A stretch of DNA of 64,000 bases from Rhizobium esperanzae (GTDB lineage: Bacteria > Pseudomonadota > Alphaproteobacteria > Rhizobiales > Rhizobiaceae): assembly GCF_002204185.1 (NCBI RefSeq), contig NZ_MXPU01000003.1:310001-374000 (forward strand). Reading direction: 5' to 3'. Within the stretch, counting starts at the first letter, position 1; each line of letters opens with the position of its first letter. The translations under genes and the position numbers were made by a program. Shown here piece after piece: positions 1 through 11,484 of this stretch. The notes under the pieces are model-generated. The model was not told the origin of the DNA. It worked only from the letters and a program-made list of their open reading frames with translations, and ran no database searches.

Positions 1-381
1 CAGAAGCAGGGCGCGCCCCGGCCGTTCGCGCAGCAGCAGGATCGAAACCGCCGCCGCGACCACCGGCAGCGTGCCGATGATGACGCCCGCATCGGCGGCC
101 GAAGTCAGGCTGAGGCCCGATATCAGCAGCGTCGTATAGCCGACACTGCCGGCGCCGGCCTGAATGACGAGGATGAGACGGTCGTGGCTGGAGAGCTTCG
201 GCACCCGGGCGCCGCTTGCCCGCATCAGCAGGAAAAAGACGGGAAGAGCGAGGGCGAAGCGCAAGGCGGTGGCCGTGAAGGGCGGCAGTCCTGACGCGAT
301 GATCTTGCTCGCAATGACAGTGCTGCCGACCGTCAGCATGGCCAGCACCAGATAGAAATAGCCTTGAACCTGTCTCGACAT
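1..381 (-). CDS. EamA/DMT family exporter (N-terminal part, cut by window edge)
   Basis: The reading frame opens with ATG at 379-381 (MSRQVQGYFYL) and runs leftward off the window, giving 127 residues. It is very hydrophobic. The first two helices carry the DMT pattern 'GSTVIASKIIASGLPP' and 'ATALRFALALPVFFLL', and a later stretch 'SAADAGVIIGTLPVVAAA' is the usual third/fourth helix region. By family this is a 10-helix inner-membrane exporter of small metabolites; the substrate cannot be read. It lies downstream of an AraC regulator on the same strand, a common regulator-exporter arrangement. The C-terminal half is not in the window. Confidence 0.85.
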   Translation of the reverse strand, partial: MSRQVQGYFYLVLAMLTVGSTVIASKIIASGLPPFTATALRFALALPVFFLLMRASGARVPKLSSHDRLILVIQAGAGSVGYTTLLISGLSLTSAADAGVIIGTLPVVAAAVSILLLRERPGRALLL

Positions 382-559
382 TCCGCGCCTCCGATTGGAT
401 GCGCCGAAGAAACAGCAGCGACAGGTCGGGGTCTTGAACGAAATTGCAGAGCGTATGACCAAAGCTGGCCAGCCCCGTCCTTCGAGGCCGCTTACGGGGC
501 TCAGGATGAGGCTGGAGAGAGGTCGCAGCCTGCGGCACCACGAATCAGCCTTCCACCGC

Positions 560-1354
560 TCAGAGAAAAGCGCCGGCATAAAGCCGCGGCGACAGGCCGT
601 ATTTGCGCACGAAGACGCGCGTCATGTGGCTCTGGTCGGCAAAGCCGCTGGCAAAGGCGGCTTCCGCAAGCGGCATGCCCTCAGCGATCAGCCGCCGGGC
701 GAGATGGATGCGGGCCTGGACGAGATAGGCATGCGGCGTCAGTCCCGTCGCCTTGGCGAAGCCGCGCAGCAGCTGGAAACGGCTGAGGCCGCTTTCCCGG
801 GAAAGATCGGCCAGCGAGACGTCAGCAAGCGGATCGTCGTCGATCAGATCCCGCGCCGCGCGGATGGATGACGGCACCGGCGGCCTCTCCTCGCTGCCGT
901 CGCCTTCCCGCATGACATCGGCGACGAGGTGCAGAAGCAGTTCCTCGCAAAGCAGCCCGTCGGCAGCACCTGTGGTCGCCGCGCGAAACAGCGTTTCGAA
1001 GCGGGTGGCGATCGCCGCATCGCGAATGACGGGATGCGGGATTTCCGAGCGCCCTGCGCCGATCTCTTGCGAAAGGCCGGTGACGATCTCGGGATCGAAA
1101 TAGAGGATGCGCCACGACCGGCGCTCGCCGATCGGCGCGCCGTCATGCACCTCATTCGGATTGACGGTGATGATATCGCCGGCCTCGGCCTCCACCACGC
1201 CGCGCCCGCTGAGCGATTTCTGTGCTCCCGATGAGACGAGGCCGATGCCGAACTGCACATGCGTGTGCCTGGCGAAACTGTGAGGCGTTTCGGCTTCCAC
1301 CGCTTCGACGCCGGTCAGCGCCGAGCGCAGCATCCTGAACTGGTTTTTCGGCAT
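560..1354 (-). CDS. AraC family transcriptional regulator
   Basis: 264 residues. The N-terminal ~150 residues form an AraC-type cupin sensor ('HTHVQFGIGLVSSG', 'GDIITVNPNEVHDGAP'). Residues ~165-260 hold the double helix-turn-helix ('LADLSRESGLSRFQLLRGF' and 'AEAAFASGFADQSHMTRVF'), ending in the typical 'YGLSPRLYAG'. Full family length, start ATG. It sits 178 bp upstream of the DMT exporter on the same strand, so it probably controls that gene; the ligand is unknown. Confidence 0.9.
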   Translation of the reverse strand: MPKNQFRMLRSALTGVEAVEAETPHSFARHTHVQFGIGLVSSGAQKSLSGRGVVEAEAGDIITVNPNEVHDGAPIGERRSWRILYFDPEIVTGLSQEIGAGRSEIPHPVIRDAAIATRFETLFRAATTGAADGLLCEELLLHLVADVMREGDGSEERPPVPSSIRAARDLIDDDPLADVSLADLSRESGLSRFQLLRGFAKATGLTPHAYLVQARIHLARRLIAEGMPLAEAAFASGFADQSHMTRVFVRKYGLSPRLYAGAFL

Positions 1355-1414
1355 TTCACATCCGCAGGTCCGATGCCGGCAACTCTGCCAGCCTCGCCTT
1401 GATGACGCAACCGT

Positions 1415-2200
1415 CTAGAAGAACTCATCGAGCAGCTGATAATAATCGAGCTTTGCCGGATCAGGCGCCGGCAGGCCGTAACGATCGAGAAAAGGCTGCA
1501 CCAGCGCCTCGCCGAAATTATAGGCGATGCTGCGGCAGGCCAGCGCAATATCCTGATAGCGGTCGGCGACGCCGAGGCGGCTGCAATCGATATAGCCGGA
1601 GAATTGGCCGCCGGAAGCGACGAAGTTCGGCAGGCAGGCGTCGCCATGGGTGACGACGAGATCCTCGCTGGTTGGCCTCATACTTTCGAGCGCGGCGAAA
1701 AGTTCAGCAGCCCTTTTCCCAAGCCGCGCCGGATCGAAATCCTCCTCGTCGACGATTCCCGCTTCCATATGCGCCTTGGCCACCGGCAGGCGCTTTTCCA
1801 GGCGGTGATCGAACGGACAGGAAGTGATCGGCAAGCGATGAAGATCGAGCAGTGCCTCCGCCAGCAATTCGACGCGCGCGCGCGGCGTCAGCGCCGAAGC
1901 GCTGGCAAGATCGCTTCCCGGCAGGGCGCTCATCAGCAGCCAGATACGCTCGCCGTCGCTTTCTCGCGCGATCACCTCCGGGCATGGCAGGCGGCAAGCC
2001 TTGAGCCAGGCAAGCCGGGCCGCCTCATCGGCGAGCTCGCCGAACGGCCCTGCCGCCTCGGCCTTCAGATAGAGCGCCGGCAGACCCTCGCCTTCGAGCC
2101 GAAAGACGCTCGCGGCGGAACGGCCGAGCGCATCGCGTTCGAACCGATAGCCGGCCAGACGGGCAGCAAGCGGGCCAGGCAATCTCTCGAAAGATGTCAA
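1415..2200 (-). CDS. APH(3')-II-like aminoglycoside phosphotransferase
   Basis: 261 residues, the length of APH(3') enzymes. The kinase loop is 'VVTHGDACLPNFV', and the DFG-equivalent segment 'IDCSRLGVADRYQDIALA' is nearly that of NptII, as is the C-terminal 'YYQLLDEFF'. The N-terminal lobe has 'GRSAASVFRL' and 'LYLKAE' with the ATP-binding lysine. By family it would phosphorylate the 3'-OH of kanamycin/neomycin-type drugs; activity here is inferred. The start is probably TTG at 2198-2200, overlapping the stop of the upstream 53-residue ORF by 3-4 bases, which implies translational coupling. Base composition matches its neighbours and no mobile-element sequence is visible, so it looks like a resident chromosomal gene. 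Confidence 0.85.
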   Translation of the reverse strand: MTSFERLPGPLAARLAGYRFERDALGRSAASVFRLEGEGLPALYLKAEAAGPFGELADEAARLAWLKACRLPCPEVIARESDGERIWLLMSALPGSDLASASALTPRARVELLAEALLDLHRLPITSCPFDHRLEKRLPVAKAHMEAGIVDEEDFDPARLGKRAAELFAALESMRPTSEDLVVTHGDACLPNFVASGGQFSGYIDCSRLGVADRYQDIALACRSIAYNFGEALVQPFLDRYGLPAPDPAKLDYYQLLDEFF

Positions 2201-2358
2201 TGCAGCGTTTCGGCGGGCGCAGTTTCAAGAAGGATCTCGAAGGCCTCTTCGAGGGCCGCCACCAGAATATCGGTCAGCTCGTCGCCTTTGTTTTCCAGGA
2301 ACAGCGCAGCCACGGCTTCATCCTGACGCTCCAGAAAACGCTCGATCTCGTTCGACAT
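2197..2358 (-). CDS. 53-residue acidic small protein upstream of the aph gene
   Basis: Short ORF from ATG (2356-2358) to TGA (2197-2199), beginning MSNEIERFLERQDEAVAALF and ending ETAPAETLH. It is acidic and predicted almost wholly helical ('ELTDILVAALEEAFEILLE'). Its stop overlaps the TTG start of the phosphotransferase, so the two are probably one transcript. A weak Shine-Dalgarno (GAAGGGACA) precedes the ATG. I recognise no family. It could instead be part of a leader controlling the kinase. Confidence 0.55.
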   Translation of the reverse strand: MSNEIERFLERQDEAVAALFLENKGDELTDILVAALEEAFEILLETAPAETLH

Positions 2359-2459
2359 ATCATTGTCCCTTCTTCACCGTACCATCACGGCCATAGGGAG
2401 AGGCTAGATGCGGTTCCTTGCGTGTGGCTTGTTGCGGGCAGGCTCGTGCCACGAGACGA

Positions 2460-3635
2460 TCAGTACTTCAGAAAGCCCCGGCTTTTCCATTGGCTTTTTG
2501 GAATCTTGTCTCCAACGTCGAAACGGAAGGATATTACCTTCCTGGCATCATTGTCGACTTGGCATATGAGGGTAACGTCGTACCACCAGCCTGAACTCTG
2601 GAAGGCGCCGCCCGTACCATTAAGAATATTCCCCTTGCTGACACGCGGAAAAGAAGGCAGGAAATCCGGCTTATACCCCTCCGGAGCATGGATCAATTGC
2701 TGCTGAAGTTCGGTCTGGCAGAGCACATTGATGCGCGCAGCTCGAGGTAGATTCTTAATGGCGTTCCTAATCATCGGATCAGCCGTAGCCTTCTCGGAAT
2801 ATAGTATCTTTGCCTCTGTAAGCTCTTCCGATTTGCTGACCTTAGCTTCCGCGGTAACAGGAGGCGTCGGCGCCGTTTCCTTTGGGTGCTCCGCTTGCTC
2901 CAAATTCGTCCTTGCCTCGTCCAATCTGACGCCGTCCGGCTCGGTTTTTTCCGCATTGACTTCAGCAATTTGCACCTGTGGCAGTTCGATATCCTGAGGC
3001 ACGGCATTCGCCGCAGGCATTGTCTTCGAAACCTCGGATTTTTCTGGCTGCGGCGGCTCGACGGGTGCGCTTGCCGGTTTCACGTCGGCAATGGATGGCT
3101 TCGGTGCATCCGCATGCCGCGGCAATGCCTGTTCCTTTTGTTCCGGCGCAGTATCCTTGTCGGCAAACTCAGGGACTGAATGCGAGATGCTTTGCATCGG
3201 GGTGCTCGGCTCAGGCTTTACAGCGTCTGACGGCGGCGGCGGTGGCGCGGGCGGAGGAGGCGGTGATGGCGGCGGTTGCTTCTTGGCCTGTTCCGGCGGC
3301 TTCGGCTCCGGCGGCTTCTCGGGCTTCTTTTCTTCCGGCTTCTTCTCCTCCGGCGGCGGGACGAGCTCCACCTTCACGCTCTCGTCTTCAGGCGGCTTCG
3401 GCTCGATCTTCGGCAGGCCGAAAATGAGAAGGGCGATGAGCGGCACGTGCAGAAGCACGGACGCGCCGACGCCCCAGCGGATTTCAGGCCGCTGTTCTGG
3501 CGCTTCATGCGCTTCTGCCGGTTCGACGTCTTCTTCTGCCACAGCAGCGATGTGGCCTTTAAAGCCGGCAGCATCAAGCCACAAAAGCAAAAAACCGCGT
3601 GACCGCTGCCGCAGCTGTGGCCAGCAGGCCGTCAT
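2460..3635 (-). CDS. DUF930 domain protein with TonB-like proline-rich linker
   Basis: Up to 391 residues. After a cytoplasmic leader, one membrane helix ('GASVLLHVPLIALLIFGL', ~55-73) precedes a long periplasmic segment rich in Pro, Lys and Glu (~75-240; 'PEEKKPEEKKPEKPPEPKPP', poly-Pro), the architecture of TonB. The C-terminal ~110 residues are a globular DUF930-type domain ('NLPRAARINVLCQTELQ', 'GYKPDFLPSFPRVSKG', 'WWYDVTLICQVDNDARKV') with two cysteines able to form a periplasmic disulfide. The function of DUF930 is unknown. The ATG at 3635 has no good ribosome site; an in-frame GTG (VAEEDVEPAE) near residue 32 is an alternative start. It has no tonB, exbB or exbD neighbour. Confidence 0.75.
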   Translation of the reverse strand: MTACWPQLRQRSRGFLLLWLDAAGFKGHIAAVAEEDVEPAEAHEAPEQRPEIRWGVGASVLLHVPLIALLIFGLPKIEPKPPEDESVKVELVPPPEEKKPEEKKPEKPPEPKPPEQAKKQPPPSPPPPPAPPPPPSDAVKPEPSTPMQSISHSVPEFADKDTAPEQKEQALPRHADAPKPSIADVKPASAPVEPPQPEKSEVSKTMPAANAVPQDIELPQVQIAEVNAEKTEPDGVRLDEARTNLEQAEHPKETAPTPPVTAEAKVSKSEELTEAKILYSEKATADPMIRNAIKNLPRAARINVLCQTELQQQLIHAPEGYKPDFLPSFPRVSKGNILNGTGGAFQSSGWWYDVTLICQVDNDARKVISFRFDVGDKIPKSQWKSRGFLKY

Positions 3636-3699
3636 CAGTCAGCGCCACGCGGTCTCCGGCGCGCCGTGCCTTGGTATCCGAACCGGCTTTAAGCCGCAG

Positions 3700-3993
3700 T
3701 CAGCCGAGCGAGCCGATGAGATCCCGATAGGCGGCCTCCGGGAACGCCTTCAGCGTCTCGGTGCGGACATTCCCCGCCATGGCGAGCGACAGCGTAAAAT
3801 GCGCCATCACCGCGTCATCGGGCGCCTCGCAGACGGCGACCATGTCATGTCCGCCCATCGTCAGATAGAACTGGTTGAAGGAGCCGCCGACGCCGGCGAG
3901 CAGTTTTTTCGCCGCGTCCAGCCGTTTTGTCGAGTCGCGAACAGTGCGGATGCCTTGGTCAGTCCAATCGATCAAGAGAATGTAAGTGGTCAT
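3700..3993 (-). CDS. GYD domain protein
   Basis: 97 residues, matching the small GYD family: N-terminal 'TYILLIDWTDQGI', central 'FYLTMGGHDMVAVCEAPDD' and 'NVRTETLKAFPE'. The fold is a ferredoxin-like dimeric alpha/beta barrel; the biochemical role is unknown. The start ATG is preceded by a strong ribosome site (GGAGGTGCGAC). It lies just downstream of rpoD on the same strand but beyond the rpoD terminator, so it is probably transcribed separately. Confidence 0.8.
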   Translation of the reverse strand: MTTYILLIDWTDQGIRTVRDSTKRLDAAKKLLAGVGGSFNQFYLTMGGHDMVAVCEAPDDAVMAHFTLSLAMAGNVRTETLKAFPEAAYRDLIGSLG

Positions 3994-4144
3994 GTCGCAC
4001 CTCCTAACGGAGGATTGGCCGACAGGTACACATCGACCTCGCTCGCGAGTCGCGATCGATCCTTTCCCCCGTGGGCGGCGATTATAGCCTTGTCACCACC
4101 GAGGGACAAGAAAGCCGCCGTGATCATTGGTGTTAATCACAAAA

Positions 4145-4177
4145 GCAAAAGCCGGGCGTAAAGCCCGGCTTTTTCAA
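4145..4177 (-). terminator. Rho-independent terminator after rpoD
   Basis: A GC-rich inverted repeat (AGCCGGGC / GCCCGGCT, loop of about 4 bases) lies ~20 bp past the rpoD stop. It has an A-run on one flank and a T-run on the other, so it can act in either direction; rpoD is the only gene that reads into it. Confidence 0.8.
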
Positions 4178-4196
4178 ATCGCAACGGCATTAAAAC

Positions 4197-6254
<2,058 letters not shown>

Positions 6255-6722
6255 TTATATCGTCGCCTTCCTGACGCTATCCAATCTCGCTACGGTGAAT
6301 GGGCCGTCTCAGGGCCTGACGCGCCGCTCGCGTCGCCCTTCAAATCACCTGAGCCCACCTAACGGGATGACATTTAAAGTCTGATTAACCACGATCGCCG
6401 GTACCGGACAGCAAAGCTTTCTTGCCTTTGGATTTCCGGCCATGGTTGCGCGATCCGCCTTGACCCTGTTCACCGTTTCAACAAGTCGAACGGTGATTCC
6501 CACATTTTTTGTTCTCGTCAAGCTTTTCCAGCAAAAAAGCCCGCGAAAACTCGGAAAAAGCCTTATCCACAGGCTTTGAACCGCGGCTGCGATTGCGAAC
6601 CTTATTTAAGAAGCAGCAAACAAAAGACAAGGGCGGCCGGAATTTTGCCTGCCGCCCCGTTGTTCCGGCCATTTCCTGCAATTGTGCCGACGTTATATTC
6701 GCCCTCTCCGGGTAGATATTGG
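6255..6722. promoter_or_regulatory. rpoD upstream region (no gene)
   Basis: About 470 bp between the GFA gene and rpoD, with no credible coding sequence. It must hold the rpoD promoter(s), which I cannot place with certainty. Visible structures are a GC-rich hairpin at 6631-6657 and a perfect DnaA-box nonamer TTATCCACA at 6563-6571. Confidence 0.5.
6628..6660 (-). terminator. Probable terminator of the tdh/GFA transcript
   Basis: Inverted repeat GGGCGGC (6631-6637) / GCCGCCC (6651-6657) with a 13-base loop. On the minus strand it is followed by a T-rich stretch (TTGTCTTTTGTTT), about 65 bp past the GFA stop. Confidence 0.55.
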
Positions 6723-7070
6723 CTAACGTGCCTGGCCGTCGTAAGGCGTCACCTTCAGCGCGCCGAGATCGATCGCGGGAATGCAGCGCAGATTGATCGA
6801 AGCCATCGCCGCACCGTTCGGCGCCACGCCCTCGCCGAAGGGGGCGATGCCACAATTGGCGCAGAAATGATGCTTGATGACATGCCGGTTGAAAGTATAG
6901 GTCGAAAGATCGTCTTCCGGTGTCTTCAGCACCAGTTTCTCGCGCGGCACGAAAGCGAGAAGCCCTCCCCGCCTGCGGCAGAGCGAACAGTTGCAGTCCA
7001 GCGCCTCGGTGAATTCGCCTTCGACCGCGAAAGCAACGTTGCCGCAATGGCAGCTTCCTTCGTAGAGCAT
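6723..7070 (-). CDS. GFA family (CENP-V/GFA) zinc-binding protein
   Basis: 115 residues. It carries the conserved zinc cysteines: 'GSCHCGNV' (~6-13), 'CNCSLCRRRGG' (~27-37) and 'HHFCANCGIAPF' (~67-78). This is the fold of glutathione-dependent formaldehyde-activating enzyme, though most family members have no proven activity. The start ATG at 7068-7070 has an excellent ribosome site (GGAGGACAAC). It begins 11 bp after the tdh stop, so it is almost surely cotranscribed with tdh. A longer ORF that runs through tdh in another frame is an artefact. Confidence 0.85.
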   Translation of the reverse strand: MLYEGSCHCGNVAFAVEGEFTEALDCNCSLCRRRGGLLAFVPREKLVLKTPEDDLSTYTFNRHVIKHHFCANCGIAPFGEGVAPNGAAMASINLRCIPAIDLGALKVTPYDGQAR

Positions 7071-7081
7071 GTTGTCCTCCC

Positions 7082-8119
<1,038 letters not shown>

Positions 8120-8155
8120 CGACAATATCCCGCCCTTGTTCTGGTGCCGGACCTT

Positions 8156-8333
8156 GCGACTCCCTCTTCTCCCCAACGGGGAGAAGGTGCCCGTAGGGCG
8201 GATGAGGGGGCCACACGGCACGCCATAGAGACCTTTTGTTTCTCGCTTACCGCTCGAAACGTCGCTTTTCTCCGCCCCCTCATCCGACCCTTCGGGCCAC
8301 CTTCTCCCTACTGGGGAGAAGAGGGAGCAAGCC
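8156..8333. repeat. RIME1-type intergenic palindromic repeat (copy 1)
   Basis: Two inverted halves. One half has 'cttctccccaacggggagaag' followed by 'gtagggcggatgaggggg'. The other, ~60 bp on, reads 'ccccctcatccgacc' then 'cttctccctactggggag' in opposite orientation. This is the layout of the Rhizobium-specific intergenic mosaic element. It lies between kbl and tdh, filling most of their 218-bp gap. Confidence 0.8.
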
Positions 8334-8337
8334 TCGC

Positions 8338-9525
8338 TCAAATCACACCCAGCTCCCGCCCAGCTTCCGCAAAAGCCGCAATCGCCCGCTCCACATCCGC
8401 TCTCGAATGCGCCGCCGACATCTGCGTGCGGATACGGGCCTGGCCTTTCGGCACCACGGGGAAGGAGAAGCCGATGACATAGATCCCCTTCTTCAGCATC
8501 AGGCTTGCCATGTCCTGCGCGAGTTTGGCGTCGCCAAGCATGACCGGGATGATCGGATGGCCTTCGCCGGCGAGTGTGAAGCCGAGCTTGGTCATCTCGG
8601 TGCGGAAGAGATCGGCATTGTCGGAAAGGCGCTTGCGCAGGGCATCGCCGTTTTCGATCAGGTCGAACACTTTCAGCGAGGCAGCGGCGATGGCCGGGGC
8701 CAGTGTGTTCGAGAACAGATAGGGCCGCGAACGCTGCCGCAGCCATTCGACGACTTCGGCTCTTGCCGACGTGTAACCGCCGGACGCGCCGCCGAGCGCC
8801 TTGCCGAGCGTTCCGGTGATAATGTCGATGCGGTCCTCGACGCCGCAATATTCCGGCGAGCCGCGGCCATGCTTACCGACGAAGCCGACAGCGTGGCTGT
8901 CGTCGACCATGACCATGGCACCGTATTTCTCGGCGAGATCGCATACGCCGCCCAAATTGGCGATGATGCCATCCATCGAGAAGACGCCGTCGGTGGCGAT
9001 CAGCTTGAAGCGGCTACCTTCGGCCTTCTTCAATTCTTCTTCGAGTGCCGCCATGTCGTTGTTGGCGTAGCGGAAGCGCTTGGCCTTGGAAAGACGCACG
9101 CCGTCGATGATCGAGGCATGGTTCAGTGCGTCGGAAATGATCGCATCCTCTTCGCCAAGCAGCGTTTCGAACAGGCCGCCATTGGCATCGAAGCAGGAGG
9201 AATAGAGGATCGTGTCCTCCATGCCGAGAAAGGCAGAAATGCGGGCCTCGAGCTGCTTGTGTTCTTCCTGTGTGCCGCAGATGAAGCGCACCGAGGCCAT
9301 GCCGTAACCGTAGCGGTCGAGCGCCTGCTTGCCGGCCTCGGCCAGTTCCTCGTTGTCGGCAAGACCGAGATAGTTGTTGGCGCAGAAATTCAGCACCCGC
9401 TCGCCGGTGGAAATCGCAATCTCGCCCGCCTGCTTGGAACTGATGACCCTCTCCGACTTGTAGAGGCCGGCATCCCTGAGCGCCGAAATCTCGGCCCGGA
9501 GATGGGAAAGAAATGGCGAGGTCAT
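8338..9525 (-). CDS. kbl: Glycine C-acetyltransferase (2-amino-3-ketobutyrate CoA ligase)
   Basis: 395 residues, the normal length. It is a PLP-dependent alpha-oxoamine synthase cleaving 2-amino-3-ketobutyrate with CoA to glycine and acetyl-CoA. Motifs: '[13 protein letters not shown]' (~48-60), '[16 protein letters not shown]', '[13 protein letters not shown]', '[11 protein letters not shown]', and the PLP lysine in '[14 protein letters not shown]' (~240-253). It works with tdh in threonine degradation. The start ATG is preceded by a GGAAGGG-like site. Confidence 0.97.
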   Translation of the reverse strand: MTSPFLSHLRAEISALRDAGLYKSERVISSKQAGEIAISTGERVLNFCANNYLGLADNEELAEAGKQALDRYGYGMASVRFICGTQEEHKQLEARISAFLGMEDTILYSSCFDANGGLFETLLGEEDAIISDALNHASIIDGVRLSKAKRFRYANNDMAALEEELKKAEGSRFKLIATDGVFSMDGIIANLGGVCDLAEKYGAMVMVDDSHAVGFVGKHGRGSPEYCGVEDRIDIITGTLGKALGGASGGYTSARAEVVEWLRQRSRPYLFSNTLAPAIAAASLKVFDLIENGDALRKRLSDNADLFRTEMTKLGFTLAGEGHPIIPVMLGDAKLAQDMASLMLKKGIYVIGFSFPVVPKGQARIRTQMSAAHSRADVERAIAAFAEAGRELGVI

Positions 9526-9615
9526 GGGCGGCCCTTCCTGACGTTTTTTATAGCAATCGGGTTAGCATATCGCTGCTTGCTTGTCTTCTCGCCGCACCAA
9601 AATCAGCGGGGCCGT

Positions 9616-11484
9616 TCAATCCTTATCGTGCGAGAGAATGATCTCCAGGAAAGCGTCGCCATAGCGCTCGAGCTTCGATTGCCCGACGCCCGATATGCCG
9701 AGCAATTCCTTGCGGCTGCGCGGCCGTTCCGTCGCAAAAGCGATCAGCGTCGTATCGGGGAAGACGACATAGGGCGGTACGCCGAGCGATTTGGCGATCG
9801 ACATGCGCTCGGCTCTCAGCGCCTCGAAAAGCGTGCCGTCGGCGCCCGACAGGCCCGACTTGCGCTCGCTGCGCTCGGCCTTCTTCGTACGCCGTTCGGA
9901 GGCCGGCCGGTCCTTGCGGAAGAAGACCTGCCGTTCCTGCTTGAAGACGGCGCGCGCCTCCGACTCCAGCTTCAGCGCCCCATAGGCCTCATGATCGATA
10001 CGGATCAGCCCCATGGCGAGCAGCTGGCGGTAGACGGATTGCCATGTGCGCGCCGGAATGTCCTTGCCGGCGCCGAAGACCGGCATATTCACATGGCCGA
10101 AACGCTCGGTCTTTTCGTTGATGTTACCGACCAGCACATCGATGACATGACCGGCGCCGAACCGCTCGCCGGTGCGATAGATGGCGGCGAGCGCCTTGAT
10201 CGCCGCTTCCGTGCCTTCCCAGGTCTCGACCGGCTTCAGGCAGGTGTCGCAATTGCCGCATTGGCCGGCATGCGCCTCGCCGAAATGGGCAAGGATCGCC
10301 TGCCGGCGGCAGGAGGCGGTTTCGCAGATCGCCAGCAAGGCGTTGAGCTTGGCGCGCTCGACCCGCTTGATTTCGTCTGCAGCGTTGCCCTCATCGATCA
10401 TGCGGCGGCGCTGGATGACGTCGGCCATACCATAGGCCATCCAGACCTCGGACGGCAGCCCGTCTCGGCCGGCGCGCCCGGTCTCCTGATAATAAGCCTC
10501 CACCGAACCCGGCAGGTCGAGATGGGCGACATAGCGCACATTCGGCTTGTCGATGCCCATGCCGAAGGCGACGGTCGCGACCAGGCAGAGGTTCTCTTCT
10601 TTCAGGAAAGCATCCTGATTGCTGTCACGCAGCGCCCGGTCCATGCCGGCGTGATAAGGCAGCGCGCGGACGCCCTGCCCGTTCAGCCACTCGGCTGTAT
10701 CCTCGACCTTGGCGCGCGACAGACAATAGACGATGCCACTGTTGCCCTTATGGCCGGAGAGGAAGCGCAGGAGCTGCTGGCGCGGCTGGTCGCGCTCGAC
10801 AATTTCATAGGCAATATTCGGCCGGTCGAAGCTGGTGGTGAAGATTTCGGCATTGCCGAGTCCCAGCCGCTCGATGATATCGTCACGCGTATGCGGGTCG
10901 GCCGTTGCCGTCAGCGCCACGCGAGGCACGCCCGGATACTGTTCGCCGAGCCGGCCGAGCTCGCGATATTCCGGGCGGAAATCATGGCCCCATTGGGAGA
11001 CGCAGTGGGCCTCGTCGATCGCAAACAGCGCGATCTTCTCACTGGCGATCAGCTCGCGGAAACCATCCGTCAGGATGCGCTCGGGCGTCACGTAGAGAAG
11101 ATCGAGCTTTCCCGCCGAAAGCGCGCGACGAACCTGGACGAACTCCTCGCGCGACAGCGACGAATTCAGCGCCGCAGCGCGAATGCCGAGCTGCTTCATC
11201 GCCTCCACCTGATCGCGCATCAACGCAATCAGCGGCGAGACGACGATGCCGACGCCGTCGCGGCAAAGCGCCGGGATCTGGAAGCACAGCGATTTGCCCG
11301 CACCTGTCGGAAAAAGCACCACGGCATCGCCGCCGGAAACAATATGCTCCACCACCTTCTGCTGTTTGCCGCGGAAGGAGGAATAACCATAGACCTGCTT
11401 CAGGACGTCGAGCGGTGAGCGGCCAGCGGAAAACAGCGCATCGGAAGCGGAAAAGCCTGGTTCATTGCGTTCGCTGAACGGCAT
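9616..11484 (-). CDS. recQ: ATP-dependent DNA helicase RecQ
   Basis: 622 residues. Superfamily 2 helicase motifs are present in order: Walker A '[17 protein letters not shown]', '[17 protein letters not shown]', DEAH box '[17 protein letters not shown]', '[13 protein letters not shown]' and '[16 protein letters not shown]'. A RecQ zinc-binding region follows ('[12 protein letters not shown]...CGNCDTC'), then a winged helix and a C-terminal HRDC domain (~530-610). The start codon overlaps the dnaG stop (TGATG), so dnaG and recQ are translationally coupled. Role: recombination and replication-fork repair. Confidence 0.97.
   Translation of the reverse strand: MPFSERNEPGFSASDALFSAGRSPLDVLKQVYGYSSFRGKQQKVVEHIVSGGDAVVLFPTGAGKSLCFQIPALCRDGVGIVVSPLIALMRDQVEAMKQLGIRAAALNSSLSREEFVQVRRALSAGKLDLLYVTPERILTDGFRELIASEKIALFAIDEAHCVSQWGHDFRPEYRELGRLGEQYPGVPRVALTATADPHTRDDIIERLGLGNAEIFTTSFDRPNIAYEIVERDQPRQQLLRFLSGHKGNSGIVYCLSRAKVEDTAEWLNGQGVRALPYHAGMDRALRDSNQDAFLKEENLCLVATVAFGMGIDKPNVRYVAHLDLPGSVEAYYQETGRAGRDGLPSEVWMAYGMADVIQRRRMIDEGNAADEIKRVERAKLNALLAICETASCRRQAILAHFGEAHAGQCGNCDTCLKPVETWEGTEAAIKALAAIYRTGERFGAGHVIDVLVGNINEKTERFGHVNMPVFGAGKDIPARTWQSVYRQLLAMGLIRIDHEAYGALKLESEARAVFKQERQVFFRKDRPASERRTKKAERSERKSGLSGADGTLFEALRAERMSIAKSLGVPPYVVFPDTTLIAFATERPRSRKELLGISGVGQSKLERYGDAFLEIILSHDKD

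Noticed and set aside
8120..8848. N-terminal extension of the tdh frame through the RIME and part of kbl
   Set aside because: Translated RIME and out-of-frame kbl sequence; tdh homology begins at 8119.
8236..11418. 1060-codon open frame antisense to kbl and recQ
   Set aside because: High-GC codon bias leaves the opposite frame open. Its product is Arg/Asp/His-rich with no domain, while the other strand encodes two textbook proteins.
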